64,000 nt of DNA, from NCBI RefSeq assembly GCF_016919005.1, contig NZ_JAFFQE010000009.1, positions 124,001 to 188,000 on the forward strand, read 5' to 3'. Below, piece by piece: positions 53,262-62,829 of this stretch (the stretch's first letter is position 1; each line of letters opens with the position of its first letter). The notes under the pieces are model-generated. The model was not told the origin of the DNA and did no database searches. It saw only the letters and a list, made by a program, of their open reading frames with translations. This stretch comes from Desulfopila inferna (GTDB lineage Bacteria; Desulfobacterota; Desulfobulbia; Desulfobulbales; Desulfocapsaceae). A program made the translations under genes and the position numbers.

Positions 53262-53513
53262 ATGAACGGCTTGATTTGTTATTGCTTTGGCTACACCGCT
53301 TCCGATATCGAGGAAGACGTGATGGAAAATGGCAGATCCGTGATCATGGAGAGGATCCTGTCTGAAAAAAAAGCAGGTGGGTGTCAGTGTCACGTGAAGA
53401 ACCCGAAAGGGCGCTGATGCCTTGCTGATGTTCGCCAGTTGGTGGACAAGGCAGCAAGATTTAAAGGGGTCGTGCCAAATCCCTTCGAGAACTTCAATAA
53501 AGAAGGAGATTAA
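53262..53513 (+). CDS. Probable selenoprotein: BFD/CopZ-like [2Fe-2S] protein with in-frame UGA
   Basis: From ATG 53262 the frame encodes MNGLICYCFGYTASDIEEDV and on to GGCQCHVKNPKGR, then TGA at 53415-53417, then CysLeuAlaAspVal and 26 more residues to TAA at 53511-53513. The C-x-C ... C-x-C spacing is that of BFD-type [2Fe-2S] proteins and the N-terminal domain of CopZ-like proteins, where the next motif is usually NPKGxCCLGDV; the UGA replaces the first of those two cysteines. A SECIS-type hairpin follows at once. So the product is predicted to be 83 residues with selenocysteine at position 52. AGGT lies six bases before the ATG. Conventional annotation would stop at 51 residues. SelA/B/C/D genes are not in the window. 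Confidence 0.82.
53419..53452 (+). promoter_or_regulatory. Bacterial SECIS element
   Basis: Counting the UGA as base 1, bases 5-9 (GCCTT) pair with 34-38 (AAGGC); a six-base left bulge follows; bases 16-22 (GTTCGCC) pair with 27-33 (GGTGGAC) with two G-U pairs; the apical loop is AGTT with G in its second place. The upper stem-loop begins about 13 bases after the UGA, as in E. coli fdhF and other bacterial SECIS elements. Confidence 0.75.
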
Positions 53514-53737
53514 ATTAGACAAAAACAATTCTTATTACCCTGAAACACAGCATTTTCTGACCTTTATTTGTGGCTCAGGGGCAATCCCTGATAGACCCTG
53601 TTGCAATTCTTAAAAACAAGACTTTTAAAAACAAGAGCAGACAAAGCCAGGGAAACAAGGCTCGAGCCATGGGGAGAGAGGATATTCTTCGACACTTCCA
53701 GCTGGATCTTCTTTCAGAATAAGCGGGATGTATAGCC

Positions 53738-55201
53738 ATGAGCCAACAGATTTCGGCGCTGACATACTCGATACGCTTTAACACGGTGGGGAAGTATTTA
53801 GGCGAACTCTTTCTCGCTCTGGCAATGCTGACAGCCGTCCCCCTGGCTGTATCCTTGATATCCGGGGAGCACGCCATAAGCCTGCGCTATATGATTGTTC
53901 TTGCCGCCTTGTCCGGCGTCGGACTGCTTTTGTCACAGTTGCGACCCTCTCGGCGCATTCAGACCAATGAAGCGATGGTGATCGCTGCACTTGTTTTCCT
54001 GTTTATACCGCTGCTGATGACCTATCCTCTGATGTCGGCGGAACTTGATTTTCTCGATGCTTTCTTTGAAGCCGTCTCTGCGGGAACCACCACCGGATTG
54101 AGTACAATCGCAAACATTGAGGGGAAAACGTATCCGTTTCTTTTTTCCCGCGCCTGGATGCAATGGTACGGAGGGCTGGGCATCATCATTCTTGTTTTGG
54201 CGATTCTGATCAAGCCGGGTCTTGCCGCAAAGAATCTGGCCGTCGGCGGAGAGCATCAGGAGGATGACATAGCCGGCAACACCAAGGTGAACGCCAGGTG
54301 GATTATTTATGTATACGCCTCTCTTACCTCAGCCGGCATCGCCGTGCTGTGGCTGTTGGGAGGAGATTTTTCCGAAAGCATCCTCTATACCCTTTCGGCT
54401 GTCTCCACCGGTGGTTTTTCGCCCCATAATACAAGCCTGAAGGGGTTTGACGGCAGGCACCTGCAGTGGATCGTCGTCCTGCTGTGCTTCGCCTCCGCCT
54501 TGCCGCCTGCCCTTTATCATAAAGCCATCTACAAAAATCGGCGGATCTTCCATGACGATCCGCAGCTGCGCGCCCTGCTTGTCCTGTGCCTTATTTTCAC
54601 GGTGGTGCTGGCCGCGCTTATGTTGACAGAAGGACAGGATTGGTCTCTGGCATTCTATCACGCTCCGCTACTGGCCATTTCGGCCCAGACGACAGCGGGT
54701 TTCTCCACAGTCGACGTCGCCGGACTCGATGCCGCTTCCAAAGGTGCGCTTATCTGTTCCATGGCCATTGGCGGCGGAATCGGATCAACCGCCGGCGGAA
54801 TTAAACTTCTCCGTTTGCTCATTCTAATGAGGGTCCTGCAGGTCGTTATCATAAAAACATGTCTGCCGCCGCATGCAATCCTCAATCCCCGCCTCGGCAG
54901 AAGACGTCTGGAAGATGAGGAGATAAAGGATGCGCTTTGCATCATACTGCTGTTTCTGGTGATCGTGTTCATTTCCTGGCTGCCTTTTCTGACAATGGGA
55001 TATGATCCTCTTGACAGCCTTTTCGAAGTGGTCTCCGCTATGGGGACGGTGGGACTTTCCACAGGCGTAACAACCGCAAACCTGGAATGGTTCCTGAAGA
55101 TGATTCTCTGCTTCGACATGCTCCTGGGGCGACTGGAAATGGTGGTCTGGATCGTGCTTTTTTACCCCAAAACATGGATAGGAAAACGAGCGGAGGCCTA
55201 A
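53738..55201 (+). CDS. trkH: TrkH potassium uptake membrane subunit
   Basis: TrkH is the ion-conducting part of the Trk K+ uptake system in the inner membrane. The 487-residue protein has the four pore loops with the selectivity glycines: SAGTTTGLST, SAVSTGGFSP, SAQTTAGFST and SAMGTVGLSTG, within about ten helices. The ATG at 53738 is weakly supported (GGGATG upstream). The stop TAA is immediately followed by the trkA ATG. The preceding 224 bases to the selenoprotein gene hold no further supported gene. Confidence 0.96.
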   Translation: MSQQISALTYSIRFNTVGKYLGELFLALAMLTAVPLAVSLISGEHAISLRYMIVLAALSGVGLLLSQLRPSRRIQTNEAMVIAALVFLFIPLLMTYPLMSAELDFLDAFFEAVSAGTTTGLSTIANIEGKTYPFLFSRAWMQWYGGLGIIILVLAILIKPGLAAKNLAVGGEHQEDDIAGNTKVNARWIIYVYASLTSAGIAVLWLLGGDFSESILYTLSAVSTGGFSPHNTSLKGFDGRHLQWIVVLLCFASALPPALYHKAIYKNRRIFHDDPQLRALLVLCLIFTVVLAALMLTEGQDWSLAFYHAPLLAISAQTTAGFSTVDVAGLDAASKGALICSMAIGGGIGSTAGGIKLLRLLILMRVLQVVIIKTCLPPHAILNPRLGRRRLEDEEIKDALCIILLFLVIVFISWLPFLTMGYDPLDSLFEVVSAMGTVGLSTGVTTANLEWFLKMILCFDMLLGRLEMVVWIVLFYPKTWIGKRAEA

Positions 55202-55873
55202 ATGAGAGTTGTCTTCATCGGTGCCGGGGAACTTAGTCTGTCAACGGCGCGAATACTTATAAAGCGAGGATACGAGGTCGTTATTATCGAGCAGGAACGA
55301 GAGAAAATAGATGAACTGGCCGATGAAATGGACTGCGGATTCATCCATGGCGACGGCTCTAAACCAGCCATCCTGCGCGAGGTCGGGCCGAAGCAGACGG
55401 ATGTGTTGTTTTGCCTGACCAAAAACGATCAGGACAACATCATCGCCGGCCTCGTAGGGAGATCGCAAGGCTTTCACCGGGTAGTCCCCAGTATCCGGGA
55501 TGAGGAATTCCAGACAATCTGCAACGAACTCGGCCTGAAAGACACCATCAGTCCGACAGGTACCATAAGCCGCTATCTTGCCGACATGCTCACCGGCATC
55601 GATTTTCTTGAGCTGTCCACCATAATCAAGGACGAGGCCCGCTTCTTTTCTTTCACGGTGGACAAGCAGAAGGAAGGATCCATAGAAGACCTTGATCTGC
55701 CGGAGGAGGCTAAAGCCGTATGTTATTACCGCGAAGGCAACTTCAATATTATTGAAGGGGAGTATACTCTCAAGGCGGACGACGAAGTCGTCATCCTGAC
55801 GCACAGCAGAAATCTTTCCACACTGCAGAAAAGATTTTTTCCCAAGGACGAGCAGAACGAGCAAGGCTCTTAA
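55202..55873 (+). CDS. trkA: TrkA, nucleotide-binding regulator of TrkH (single-unit form)
   Basis: A 223-residue cytoplasmic subunit with one RCK unit: a Rossmann domain (VVFIGAGELSLSTARIL, then VVIIEQE and GDGSKPAILREVG) and a TrkA_C domain at ~140-215. E. coli TrkA has two such units in 458 residues, so here four to eight copies would form the ring (KtrA/TrkA short type). The dinucleotide motif ends in Ser rather than Gly (GAGELS). GGAGG in the last trkH codons drives its start at 55202, giving coupled translation. Confidence 0.93.
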   Translation: MRVVFIGAGELSLSTARILIKRGYEVVIIEQEREKIDELADEMDCGFIHGDGSKPAILREVGPKQTDVLFCLTKNDQDNIIAGLVGRSQGFHRVVPSIRDEEFQTICNELGLKDTISPTGTISRYLADMLTGIDFLELSTIIKDEARFFSFTVDKQKEGSIEDLDLPEEAKAVCYYREGNFNIIEGEYTLKADDEVVILTHSRNLSTLQKRFFPKDEQNEQGS

Positions 55874-55879
55874 TTTATC

Positions 55880-58800
55880 TTAATTTATCATTGTGCTGCA
55901 GCCCGGGCCGGTTATGGTACTGCGGCCGCCTGACAGCGGCAGGATGTTGATCTGAGTGCTGATGCGCTCCCGCAGGGCCGGAACATGAGAGATAATGCCG
56001 ATCAGCTTGCCGTCCTGCTGCAGGCCCGCCAATGTTTCAAGGGCGGTCTCCAGTGCTTCTTCGTCCAGTGTACCGAAACCTTCATCGAGGAAAAGAGAGT
56101 CTACCCGTACTTTGCGGCTGGCCATCTTGGAAAGCCCCAGGGCAAGCGAGAGGCTGACGATAAAGCTTTCTCCGCCGGAGAGATTTCTGGTGGAACGGAT
56201 TTCACCGGCCTGATAGTTGTCGATGACATTGAGTTCGAGCGGCTGGTTGTCGTCGCGTATCAGCAGATAACGGTCGGTCATCTTATAAAGTTGCCTGTTG
56301 GCATGCGCCACCATCAGTTCGAAGGTCAATCCCTGGGCAAAGTTGCGGTACTTTTTACCGTCGGCCGAGCCAATGAGACTGTGCAGATTTTCCCAGCGCC
56401 TGCATTCTTTTTTCTGAGCGTCGATCAGGCCCTGCTTTTCCTTTATTCTTTCTTTTGCCCTGGTGTTTTCGGCCGCTGTGTATTTCAGACCGGCAATGTC
56501 GTCTCCGAGCAGCCTCGCCTTTTCTTTTAGTTCATTATAGATGGGTTCCAGTTGCTCCAACGAAGATTCACTGATCTTTTTTTCCGTTTCCGCGGCCAAC
56601 CGTCTTTCGCGATCCCGGCGGCGCGCTTCTATATCGGCTTTGCCGGCATCGAGTTCCCCGGCCCTGGCCGTCAGCCGCTCCCGTTCCTCTACGGGCAGGC
56701 GGTTGGCGATAAATATCTGTTCGTCCGCAAACCCCGCTGCGTTCATGTTGTCGACAAAGGCGGCCTGCAGCGCCTCCAGTTCGGGGATTCGTGCAGCAAT
56801 GCGTTCTCTCAATGAGGCAATGTGGACTTTAACCTCATGCAACCGCCTTCCGGCTTCATCCCTTTCCCGCCGAGTTGCCTTCTCGGCAAGCTCCGCTTCG
56901 GAAACTCTTTTTTCCAGGCGCTCTTCCACCACATCCGGCTTATCGCTGCCGAAGACTCCGCGACGTTCGGCAATCTGGTCGGCATATTCCTTATTGAGGG
57001 TTTGCAGCGACTTTTCCCGGTCGATCAAGATCTGACCCTGGGTAGAAATAACTGCCTCTAACCTATCGATTTCTGCGGCGAGGATGTCGCGCTGTTTCTC
57101 AATTTTTTCCTGATCCTGCTGCTGCTTCTGCCAATTCATGAGGCGGCCCTGCAGCGATGCCAGCAGCGCTGGTATTTGATCTTCCGGTATCTCTTTAATA
57201 CCCAAGGGCTGCAGCTTAATGAGGGCTTGGGATTTGAGCAGGGCGAAACGTTCATCGGCCCTGGTAATCTCGGCACTGATGTCGTTCAGGCTTTTTTGAG
57301 CATTTTGGCTGTTGTTCACCGCTTCCGCTTCCTGTTTCTCTACGGAAACAACAAGTTCAGCAGCCTTTTTCTCTGCAGCTTCGAGTTCTTTGATGCGGGT
57401 TTCAATATGCTCCGCTTTCGATATCAATTGGGTCAGAACAGTGATCCTCTGTTCGGTCTCATCCGTTGTCGGGATATTGCCCTCGGCAAAGGGGTGCTGC
57501 TCGGCACCGCATAACGGGCAGGGCTTGCCGTCCTCGAGTTTGTCTCGTTCCATTTCGAGCCCGGCGATTTTTCGCAGAAAGGCCAGCTCCCGCCACAATG
57601 ATTCCAGTTCGGTGCGATATTCCCGCAGCAGGCGGTCGCCGAGAAGAGTCTGCAACTCACCTTTTTTTAGTTCCAGCTGCTTCCGGGCATCTTGCAGCTC
57701 CCGCGTGCGGTCAGCCAACTCGCCGGTACGCCGGACAAGGTTCTTTGCGGCGGACTGCCGCTGCTTTTCGGCATTTTCCTGGGATTGCCGCAGAACGGAG
57801 ACATCCCGCAGCAGAGCCTGCAGGTTGTTGAGCTGTTCCTCGATACCCCCGAGACCGCCAACAAGCAATTCATCACCACTGTTGGCCAGCAGTTGCTCCC
57901 GCACGCGCCGCAGTTCTTTTTCGGCCTTTTCATGATTGGCCTGTGACTGCTTCAGGGTTTTGCCATGTTCGGCAATCTGGTCGGCAATATGCTTCTCCTC
58001 GGCCGCACCGGCATCTATCAACTTCTTCTTATCGAGGATCTGCTGATCCAGCGTCCGTACTTTCTGAATCAGCGGGGCCTGGGTCTTGCACTCTTCCCTG
58101 GCCGTGCAGGTCAGTTGTTCGGCCTTTTGCAGCAGCACATCTTTGGCCGAAGCCGCCTTTTCCATCCCGGGAAGTTGGGCTTCATCGGCAGCCAGGGCTT
58201 TTTTGTCCGTCTCCTGCTGGTTACGCATGGAAATCAGGGTAGCGTATTCACCCTCCAGTTCAGCGGCCTTCCGGGCCCGCTGCAGCTTTTGCCGCTCCGG
58301 GACGAATGTTTCCAGCTCTCCGGCAAGCTTATCGGCCTCTGTGGCAAGCCCTGCAAGTTCCGTATGCAGGGTTTGGATGGTGTTGAGCCAGACGATGGTC
58401 TTGTTGGTCTGCTCAATTTCGGCCGCCAGTCCGGATTCCAGTTTCTGCTTGCCGACCAGTTCCAGGCGCAGCTCGGTTTCCTGCTCCCCGCTGAGAACGG
58501 TAATTCCATTGGTTTCGGCCTGCAGCAGATTAAGGGCTTCGTGTTCGGCACGCTGCCGTTCATGCACCCGCCGGGATATCTCCGTATAAATTCCGGTACC
58601 GGTGATCTGCTCCAGGATCTTCGATTTTTGCTCTACATCCGCCTTGAGAAAGGTATCAAAGCCGCCCTGGGCCAGAAGGATGGACCGGGTGAAACGCTCG
58701 AAATCCATGCCGGTCTTCTCTTCGATGACCGCGGCAACGTTGCGTTTTTTGGTTTCAAGAATCCTGCCGCTGCTGGCATCGACTATTTCATGTTTTGATT

Positions 58801-59131
58801 CGGCGAGCTTAGCTCCAGCCTTTTTACGCGCCCGATGCTGGCTCCAGTGGCACCTGAAGGTACCTGCCTGCGACTCGAAGGTTACTTCGGCAAAACATTC
58901 GCCGGTTTGCCGGGACATGATTTCATTACTGCTTTTGGTAATCTTCCCAAGACGCGGGGTGGTGCCGTACAGGGCCAGGCAGATTGCATCGAGAATGGTC
59001 GATTTACCTGCGCCGGTGGGGCCGGTGAGAGCGAAAATACCGTTTGCGCTGAATTGCGATGAGGTGAAATCGATGACCCAGTCGCCATAGAGCGAATTGA
59101 GGTTCTTAAATCTGAGTTCGAGAATCTTCAT
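55880..59131 (-). CDS. sbcC: SbcC (Rad50-like) exonuclease subunit
   Basis: The 1083-residue SMC-like ATPase of the SbcCD nuclease, which opens hairpins and protein-blocked DNA ends. Walker A GPTGAGKSTIL is at about residue 36-46, long coiled coils run on either side of the zinc hook CPLCG (near residue 528), and the C-terminal part has the signature LSGGESF, Walker B SLFLDEGFGTLD and a terminal His switch region. Its start lies 11 bases after sbcD. Length and order are standard for sbcDC. Confidence 0.97.
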   Translation of the reverse strand: MKILELRFKNLNSLYGDWVIDFTSSQFSANGIFALTGPTGAGKSTILDAICLALYGTTPRLGKITKSSNEIMSRQTGECFAEVTFESQAGTFRCHWSQHRARKKAGAKLAESKHEIVDASSGRILETKKRNVAAVIEEKTGMDFERFTRSILLAQGGFDTFLKADVEQKSKILEQITGTGIYTEISRRVHERQRAEHEALNLLQAETNGITVLSGEQETELRLELVGKQKLESGLAAEIEQTNKTIVWLNTIQTLHTELAGLATEADKLAGELETFVPERQKLQRARKAAELEGEYATLISMRNQQETDKKALAADEAQLPGMEKAASAKDVLLQKAEQLTCTAREECKTQAPLIQKVRTLDQQILDKKKLIDAGAAEEKHIADQIAEHGKTLKQSQANHEKAEKELRRVREQLLANSGDELLVGGLGGIEEQLNNLQALLRDVSVLRQSQENAEKQRQSAAKNLVRRTGELADRTRELQDARKQLELKKGELQTLLGDRLLREYRTELESLWRELAFLRKIAGLEMERDKLEDGKPCPLCGAEQHPFAEGNIPTTDETEQRITVLTQLISKAEHIETRIKELEAAEKKAAELVVSVEKQEAEAVNNSQNAQKSLNDISAEITRADERFALLKSQALIKLQPLGIKEIPEDQIPALLASLQGRLMNWQKQQQDQEKIEKQRDILAAEIDRLEAVISTQGQILIDREKSLQTLNKEYADQIAERRGVFGSDKPDVVEERLEKRVSEAELAEKATRRERDEAGRRLHEVKVHIASLRERIAARIPELEALQAAFVDNMNAAGFADEQIFIANRLPVEERERLTARAGELDAGKADIEARRRDRERRLAAETEKKISESSLEQLEPIYNELKEKARLLGDDIAGLKYTAAENTRAKERIKEKQGLIDAQKKECRRWENLHSLIGSADGKKYRNFAQGLTFELMVAHANRQLYKMTDRYLLIRDDNQPLELNVIDNYQAGEIRSTRNLSGGESFIVSLSLALGLSKMASRKVRVDSLFLDEGFGTLDEEALETALETLAGLQQDGKLIGIISHVPALRERISTQINILPLSGGRSTITGPGCSTMIN

Positions 59132-59142
59132 GCTCCGCCCCT

Positions 59143-60387
59143 CTATTCCGCATTGACGTCTTCTTCATGAAGAGACTTGATAATTTCATCATATGATTGG
59201 ATCATTGCCGCGCGTTCTTCAGGCGGTACGTCAAAGGTATCGAGACAGCGCTCGAAGACCTGGTGAACATCGAGATCATCGAGGGTTTCATGTTGGTGAA
59301 GGCTGTTGATGACCCGATCGCTTACCCGTTTATTCTTGATGCGCCGGATCTCCATGGAGGTATTCTGCAGGGCCTCCTCGAGCAGCTCGCGCAGATTGCC
59401 TTGCCCGGCGGCGCCGGTGTATTCAATTTCCAGCCAGGCGGTGCTCTGCTCTTCCTTGAGCTGCCCTATGCCGTTGACAATATCTTCCAGTGAACCGACG
59501 ATGCGCCGCAGAGGCTGAAAACATGGTACCGTGATCTCCTCGATGGCCGCTACCCCCCTGTCCCACTCAACCACGACCACTCTCTTTTTTTGGAGTGCCT
59601 CGCCAAAGCCCATGGGAATCGGCGAACCGCAATAGCGGAAATGTTCCGCTCCCCCGACCATTTGCGGCACATGCAGATGACCAAGGGCCAGGTAATCGAT
59701 GGAGGCGGGGAAGACTTCCCGTCCGACATGGGCCAGTGAGCCGACGTAGAGTTCTCTGACGCCGTCGCCGGCTGCCGTTCTGCCGCCCGCGGTGAAGAGA
59801 TGTCCCATGGCGATGATCGGCACATTGGGGATATTCTCGTTTTCGGCAAGCTCCTTTTGTCGCGACTCCGCTATAGCGCAGACGGCGGCATAGTGAGCGC
59901 GGAGCCCTTCTATGAGTTTGGAGTTTTTATCCTCGATCGTCTCCCCCGGCATGACGGTGCGAATATCCCTGTCCCGCAAATAGGGTATGGCACAAATGAT
60001 GGCCTGCGGGTCACCCTGTTCGTTGCGCAGCACGATGACTTCGTCCCCGGGTTCGTCGGTTATGGATCCGACCACATAGACATTCAAGGCCCGCAGAAGC
60101 TCCCGGGGTGCGTTCAAAAAAGAAGGCGAGTCATGATTTCCGGCGATAACCACAATATGACGGCAGCAGGAATCGGCGACCCTGCAGAGGAAGCGATAAT
60201 ACAATCCCTGAGCCCTGTTGCCGGGGGTGCCGGTATCGAAGATATCCCCCGCCACCAGCAGCGCATCGATTCCCTGCGCCTCTATTGTCTCACCGAGCCA
60301 GTCGAGGAACGCGGAAAATTCATCATAACGCTTGCGGCCATAGAGAGAACGGCCCAGATGCCAGTCTGATGTATGGAGAATTTTCAT
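59143..60387 (-). CDS. sbcD: SbcD (Mre11-like) nuclease subunit
   Basis: A 414-residue metallophosphoesterase nuclease. The metal ligands appear in order: DWHLG near the N-terminus, GDIFD, GNHDSP, and ALGHLHVPQ in the later part. A C-terminal capping domain follows and the last residues are acidic. It leads the sbcD-sbcC operon. The upstream region has a perfect inverted repeat at 60485-60521. Confidence 0.97.
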   Translation of the reverse strand: MKILHTSDWHLGRSLYGRKRYDEFSAFLDWLGETIEAQGIDALLVAGDIFDTGTPGNRAQGLYYRFLCRVADSCCRHIVVIAGNHDSPSFLNAPRELLRALNVYVVGSITDEPGDEVIVLRNEQGDPQAIICAIPYLRDRDIRTVMPGETIEDKNSKLIEGLRAHYAAVCAIAESRQKELAENENIPNVPIIAMGHLFTAGGRTAAGDGVRELYVGSLAHVGREVFPASIDYLALGHLHVPQMVGGAEHFRYCGSPIPMGFGEALQKKRVVVVEWDRGVAAIEEITVPCFQPLRRIVGSLEDIVNGIGQLKEEQSTAWLEIEYTGAAGQGNLRELLEEALQNTSMEIRRIKNKRVSDRVINSLHQHETLDDLDVHQVFERCLDTFDVPPEERAAMIQSYDEIIKSLHEEDVNAE

Positions 60388-60741
60388 CGGTATTTATCAA
60401 CACAACGTGTTTTGTTTTCGGCTGGTTTATCTCCGATAGAGAACGTACAAAAATCAACCCGCGACATTCTATCAACAATAGATTTTTTGCACATTAATAT
60501 AACAGATCGAATTGTGCAAAAGTTGATGGCATTTTTCTGAGCCGTGAACTTTTTATGGATCCAAAAAAGCAGGGAAAAGATCAGCGAGGTGAGAGAGGGG
60601 AAATGGTGGCGGGGATGATGATCGCCTTCGGTTGGAGGTTGGTCCGGCCTTCAGGACTGCCGCCGGCGAAAAAAGAGGAGAAAATAGCAGTAAGTCATTC
60701 GAGGCGGAGCTGGAAAGAAAGGACGGCTTGGGAGCAACGGC
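60388..60741. other. Intergenic region between sbcD and the exported-protein gene
   Basis: These 354 bases contain the sbcD promoter region and the inverted repeat at 60485-60521. A 91-codon frame on the plus strand (60555-60830) has no recognisable motif and runs into the antisense of the exported-protein gene; I do not count it. Nothing else stands out. Confidence 0.4.
60485..60521. promoter_or_regulatory. Inverted repeat upstream of sbcD, possible operator
   Basis: TTTTGCACA (60485-60493) and TGTGCAAAA (60513-60521) are perfect 9-bp arms with a 19-base spacer, about 100 bases upstream of the sbcD start. The centre-to-centre distance of 28 bases could suit a dimeric regulator. No known regulator is assigned. 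Confidence 0.35.
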
Positions 60742-60775
60742 GACAGTCCAGCCTGAAACAGAAAGCCGGACTGTC
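60742..60775 (-). terminator. Hairpin downstream of the exported-protein gene
   Basis: GACAGTCC (60742-60749) pairs with GGACTGTC (60768-60775), extended inward by three further pairs. It lies 20-50 bases after the stop of the minus-strand gene. No T run follows on that strand, so it may be a transcript-stabilising hairpin rather than a classic terminator. Confidence 0.45.
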
Positions 60776-60795
60776 GCGATTGCGCGAGGTGGCAG

Positions 60796-62829
60796 TTAAC
60801 GCATTGCCGGAATCTGATAGGTGTGAATGAACTCGATGACACTAAGATTGTCATCGGCCTGCTGCACAAAGCCGAGAATATTCTCGCTGGCGCTTAAGTT
60901 GGTGGGAGAACCTTCAGGTGTCTGGCCGTAGGTGTCGAAAATCGACTGGCCGTCCATTTGCGCGCCAATGATGCTGACTAATTGTTCCGTCCAAGTCGGC
61001 GAACCGCCTTGCAGCACCCATACGGATCCCCCATCCCCCCGGGCATTAAAGGTATCTACGGGGAGATAACCGCTGACCCGGCGGAAGTTGTAATACAGAG
61101 GGTCCAGGCTGTAATCGATGGCGTTGCTGGCAGGATTGCCTACGGCGTCATATTCGCTGTAGCCTATAACTTTGTTGAGACCCAGGATGGAATTGAGATA
61201 GACAACCATATCCATGTTGATGTCGCCCGTTTTATCGGCCGCAGCAGCGAGAAAGGCGGCCGTGAAGTTCATATCTGTAGAGTCGGCTTCATAATTGCCA
61301 TCACTCAATATCCCGGTGAAAGGGCCCTCGCAGATGATCGGGTTATCGACATCTGCGGAAAGCGGACATGACCCGGTAACAGAGGTAAGAGCCCTGCTGA
61401 CCACGGCGTCGCAGACCTCGAGGACTTCATACTGCTCCGGTTGCACAGGGTCGGGATTCCAGCAGAAGCAGTCGGTAGGCATGCCGCTGCCGTTAAGGCA
61501 CTGGTAGTAGCTGTAATAGTCAACCGGGGTGACATCAACCAATGCACCCAACCCATTATCAATCATCTTGTCAATATCAATGGTGGGGCGGAGCGCAGCC
61601 TCGGCCGGTCCATCCTCGAGTTCAAGCATCTTCCATAGGGGAATTCCACCCTGAACCGACCTGTCGATGGGTAGACGCTCGTCTGCAGGAGTGACCAGAT
61701 GGCCATCCTGCATCAGTTTGACATAGAGAGAAAGATTTTCGAGCGGCGAGTCTATGGCCTTTTCGATGGTACCGATGAGCAGCGGCATACCTGTATTTGG
61801 ATCGACCTCGATCTCATCATAGACATTTTTGGTGAGCAGCAGCCGTCCTGCCGCATCGATATTAATGGCAACGGTGTCAACACTGTTTATGGTGCTGATG
61901 GCCTCGTCGAAAGCAGATTGCAGCACCGCTTCCGGTGAACGGCCCATGTTAAGTCGTCCGAAATGGACTTCTTCGACCAGCTCGGACCAGGTTACGCCGT
62001 AGGGATAGGTGACCAGTCCGTTGTTTGGATCCGCCCACTGGCATTTTTCGCTTGGTATCGGTCCGGCGGCGTCAACGTCACACGGCTCGATGAAATAAGA
62101 ATTTATGGGAATCTGCAGCTCCCCGGTGGCAGCATCGACCGTCACCTCTCCGTTCAACTGGCCGACTTCACACTCGCTCCGATCCCAGGTGGCATCGTAG
62201 GTGATGACCAGGGGCAGACGGTTTCTGGTCAGGCCGGTCTTCGGACTGATGTCGCCCCAACGCTGAAAACTCGCTACCGGCTGAACGCATTGCGCCGGAT
62301 AGGGCGATTGCCTGGCCTCATAGATCGTGGTTCCATCCGTATTTATCCCTGTTTCCACGGCATACCAGCCATAATCCCTGAGATCATTTTCGGCCCCGGG
62401 ATCAATCACCGTGAGTACCGGCTCGCCGCCTATTACTTCATCGGGGAAATCGGTACTGTTCTCTAATACATTAAAAAGTTGCACTCCTTCGGGAAAATAT
62501 GGGTAATGAGGATCTGTTATCTCTAACTCAGTCAAAACCGGTCCTGCGGCGTCCACCTGCGGCACCAGTTTTTGGTCTCCCTCAACCCCCTGCTGGCGAA
62601 GAATCCTGTAGAGGTCACCAAATAATTTACCGGTATCCGATTTTTGGGAGCCATCCGAGCCACCGGTATCTGATCCGGCACCGCCGTCACCTTCATCCAC
62701 CTTTATCTTGCCTGCTCCTCCCATATAACCATTCTTTCCGGCAATGGACATTTGCGGCAATGATAACAGCAGGCCACCTGCAATGATCAACGCAAGCAGG
62801 AAACTCAATTGAAACTTTTGCTTTCTCAT
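60796..62829 (-). CDS. Large exported protein of unknown function, cysteine-containing
   Basis: A 677-residue protein with a signal peptide (KQKFQLSFLLALIIAGGLLL..., cut after SIA about residue 30). A Gly/Asp/Ser-rich stretch (~35-65) follows, then a soluble domain with some ten or more cysteines (for example YQCLNG, DCFCWNPDP, GSCPLS, IICEGP), which in the periplasm could form disulfides. No heme (CxxCH) motif or known domain is seen; DVDAAG and DIDAAG recur. ATG 62829 lies eight bases after GGGGAGG and is preferred to ATG 62835. It stands alone. I do not recognise the family. Confidence 0.8.
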   Translation of the reverse strand: MRKQKFQLSFLLALIIAGGLLLSLPQMSIAGKNGYMGGAGKIKVDEGDGGAGSDTGGSDGSQKSDTGKLFGDLYRILRQQGVEGDQKLVPQVDAAGPVLTELEITDPHYPYFPEGVQLFNVLENSTDFPDEVIGGEPVLTVIDPGAENDLRDYGWYAVETGINTDGTTIYEARQSPYPAQCVQPVASFQRWGDISPKTGLTRNRLPLVITYDATWDRSECEVGQLNGEVTVDAATGELQIPINSYFIEPCDVDAAGPIPSEKCQWADPNNGLVTYPYGVTWSELVEEVHFGRLNMGRSPEAVLQSAFDEAISTINSVDTVAINIDAAGRLLLTKNVYDEIEVDPNTGMPLLIGTIEKAIDSPLENLSLYVKLMQDGHLVTPADERLPIDRSVQGGIPLWKMLELEDGPAEAALRPTIDIDKMIDNGLGALVDVTPVDYYSYYQCLNGSGMPTDCFCWNPDPVQPEQYEVLEVCDAVVSRALTSVTGSCPLSADVDNPIICEGPFTGILSDGNYEADSTDMNFTAAFLAAAADKTGDINMDMVVYLNSILGLNKVIGYSEYDAVGNPASNAIDYSLDPLYYNFRRVSGYLPVDTFNARGDGGSVWVLQGGSPTWTEQLVSIIGAQMDGQSIFDTYGQTPEGSPTNLSASENILGFVQQADDNLSVIEFIHTYQIPAMR

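Noticed and set aside
60555-60830. 91-codon plus-strand frame
   Set aside because: It runs into the antisense of the exported-protein gene and through that gene's downstream hairpin, and has a low-complexity basic composition.
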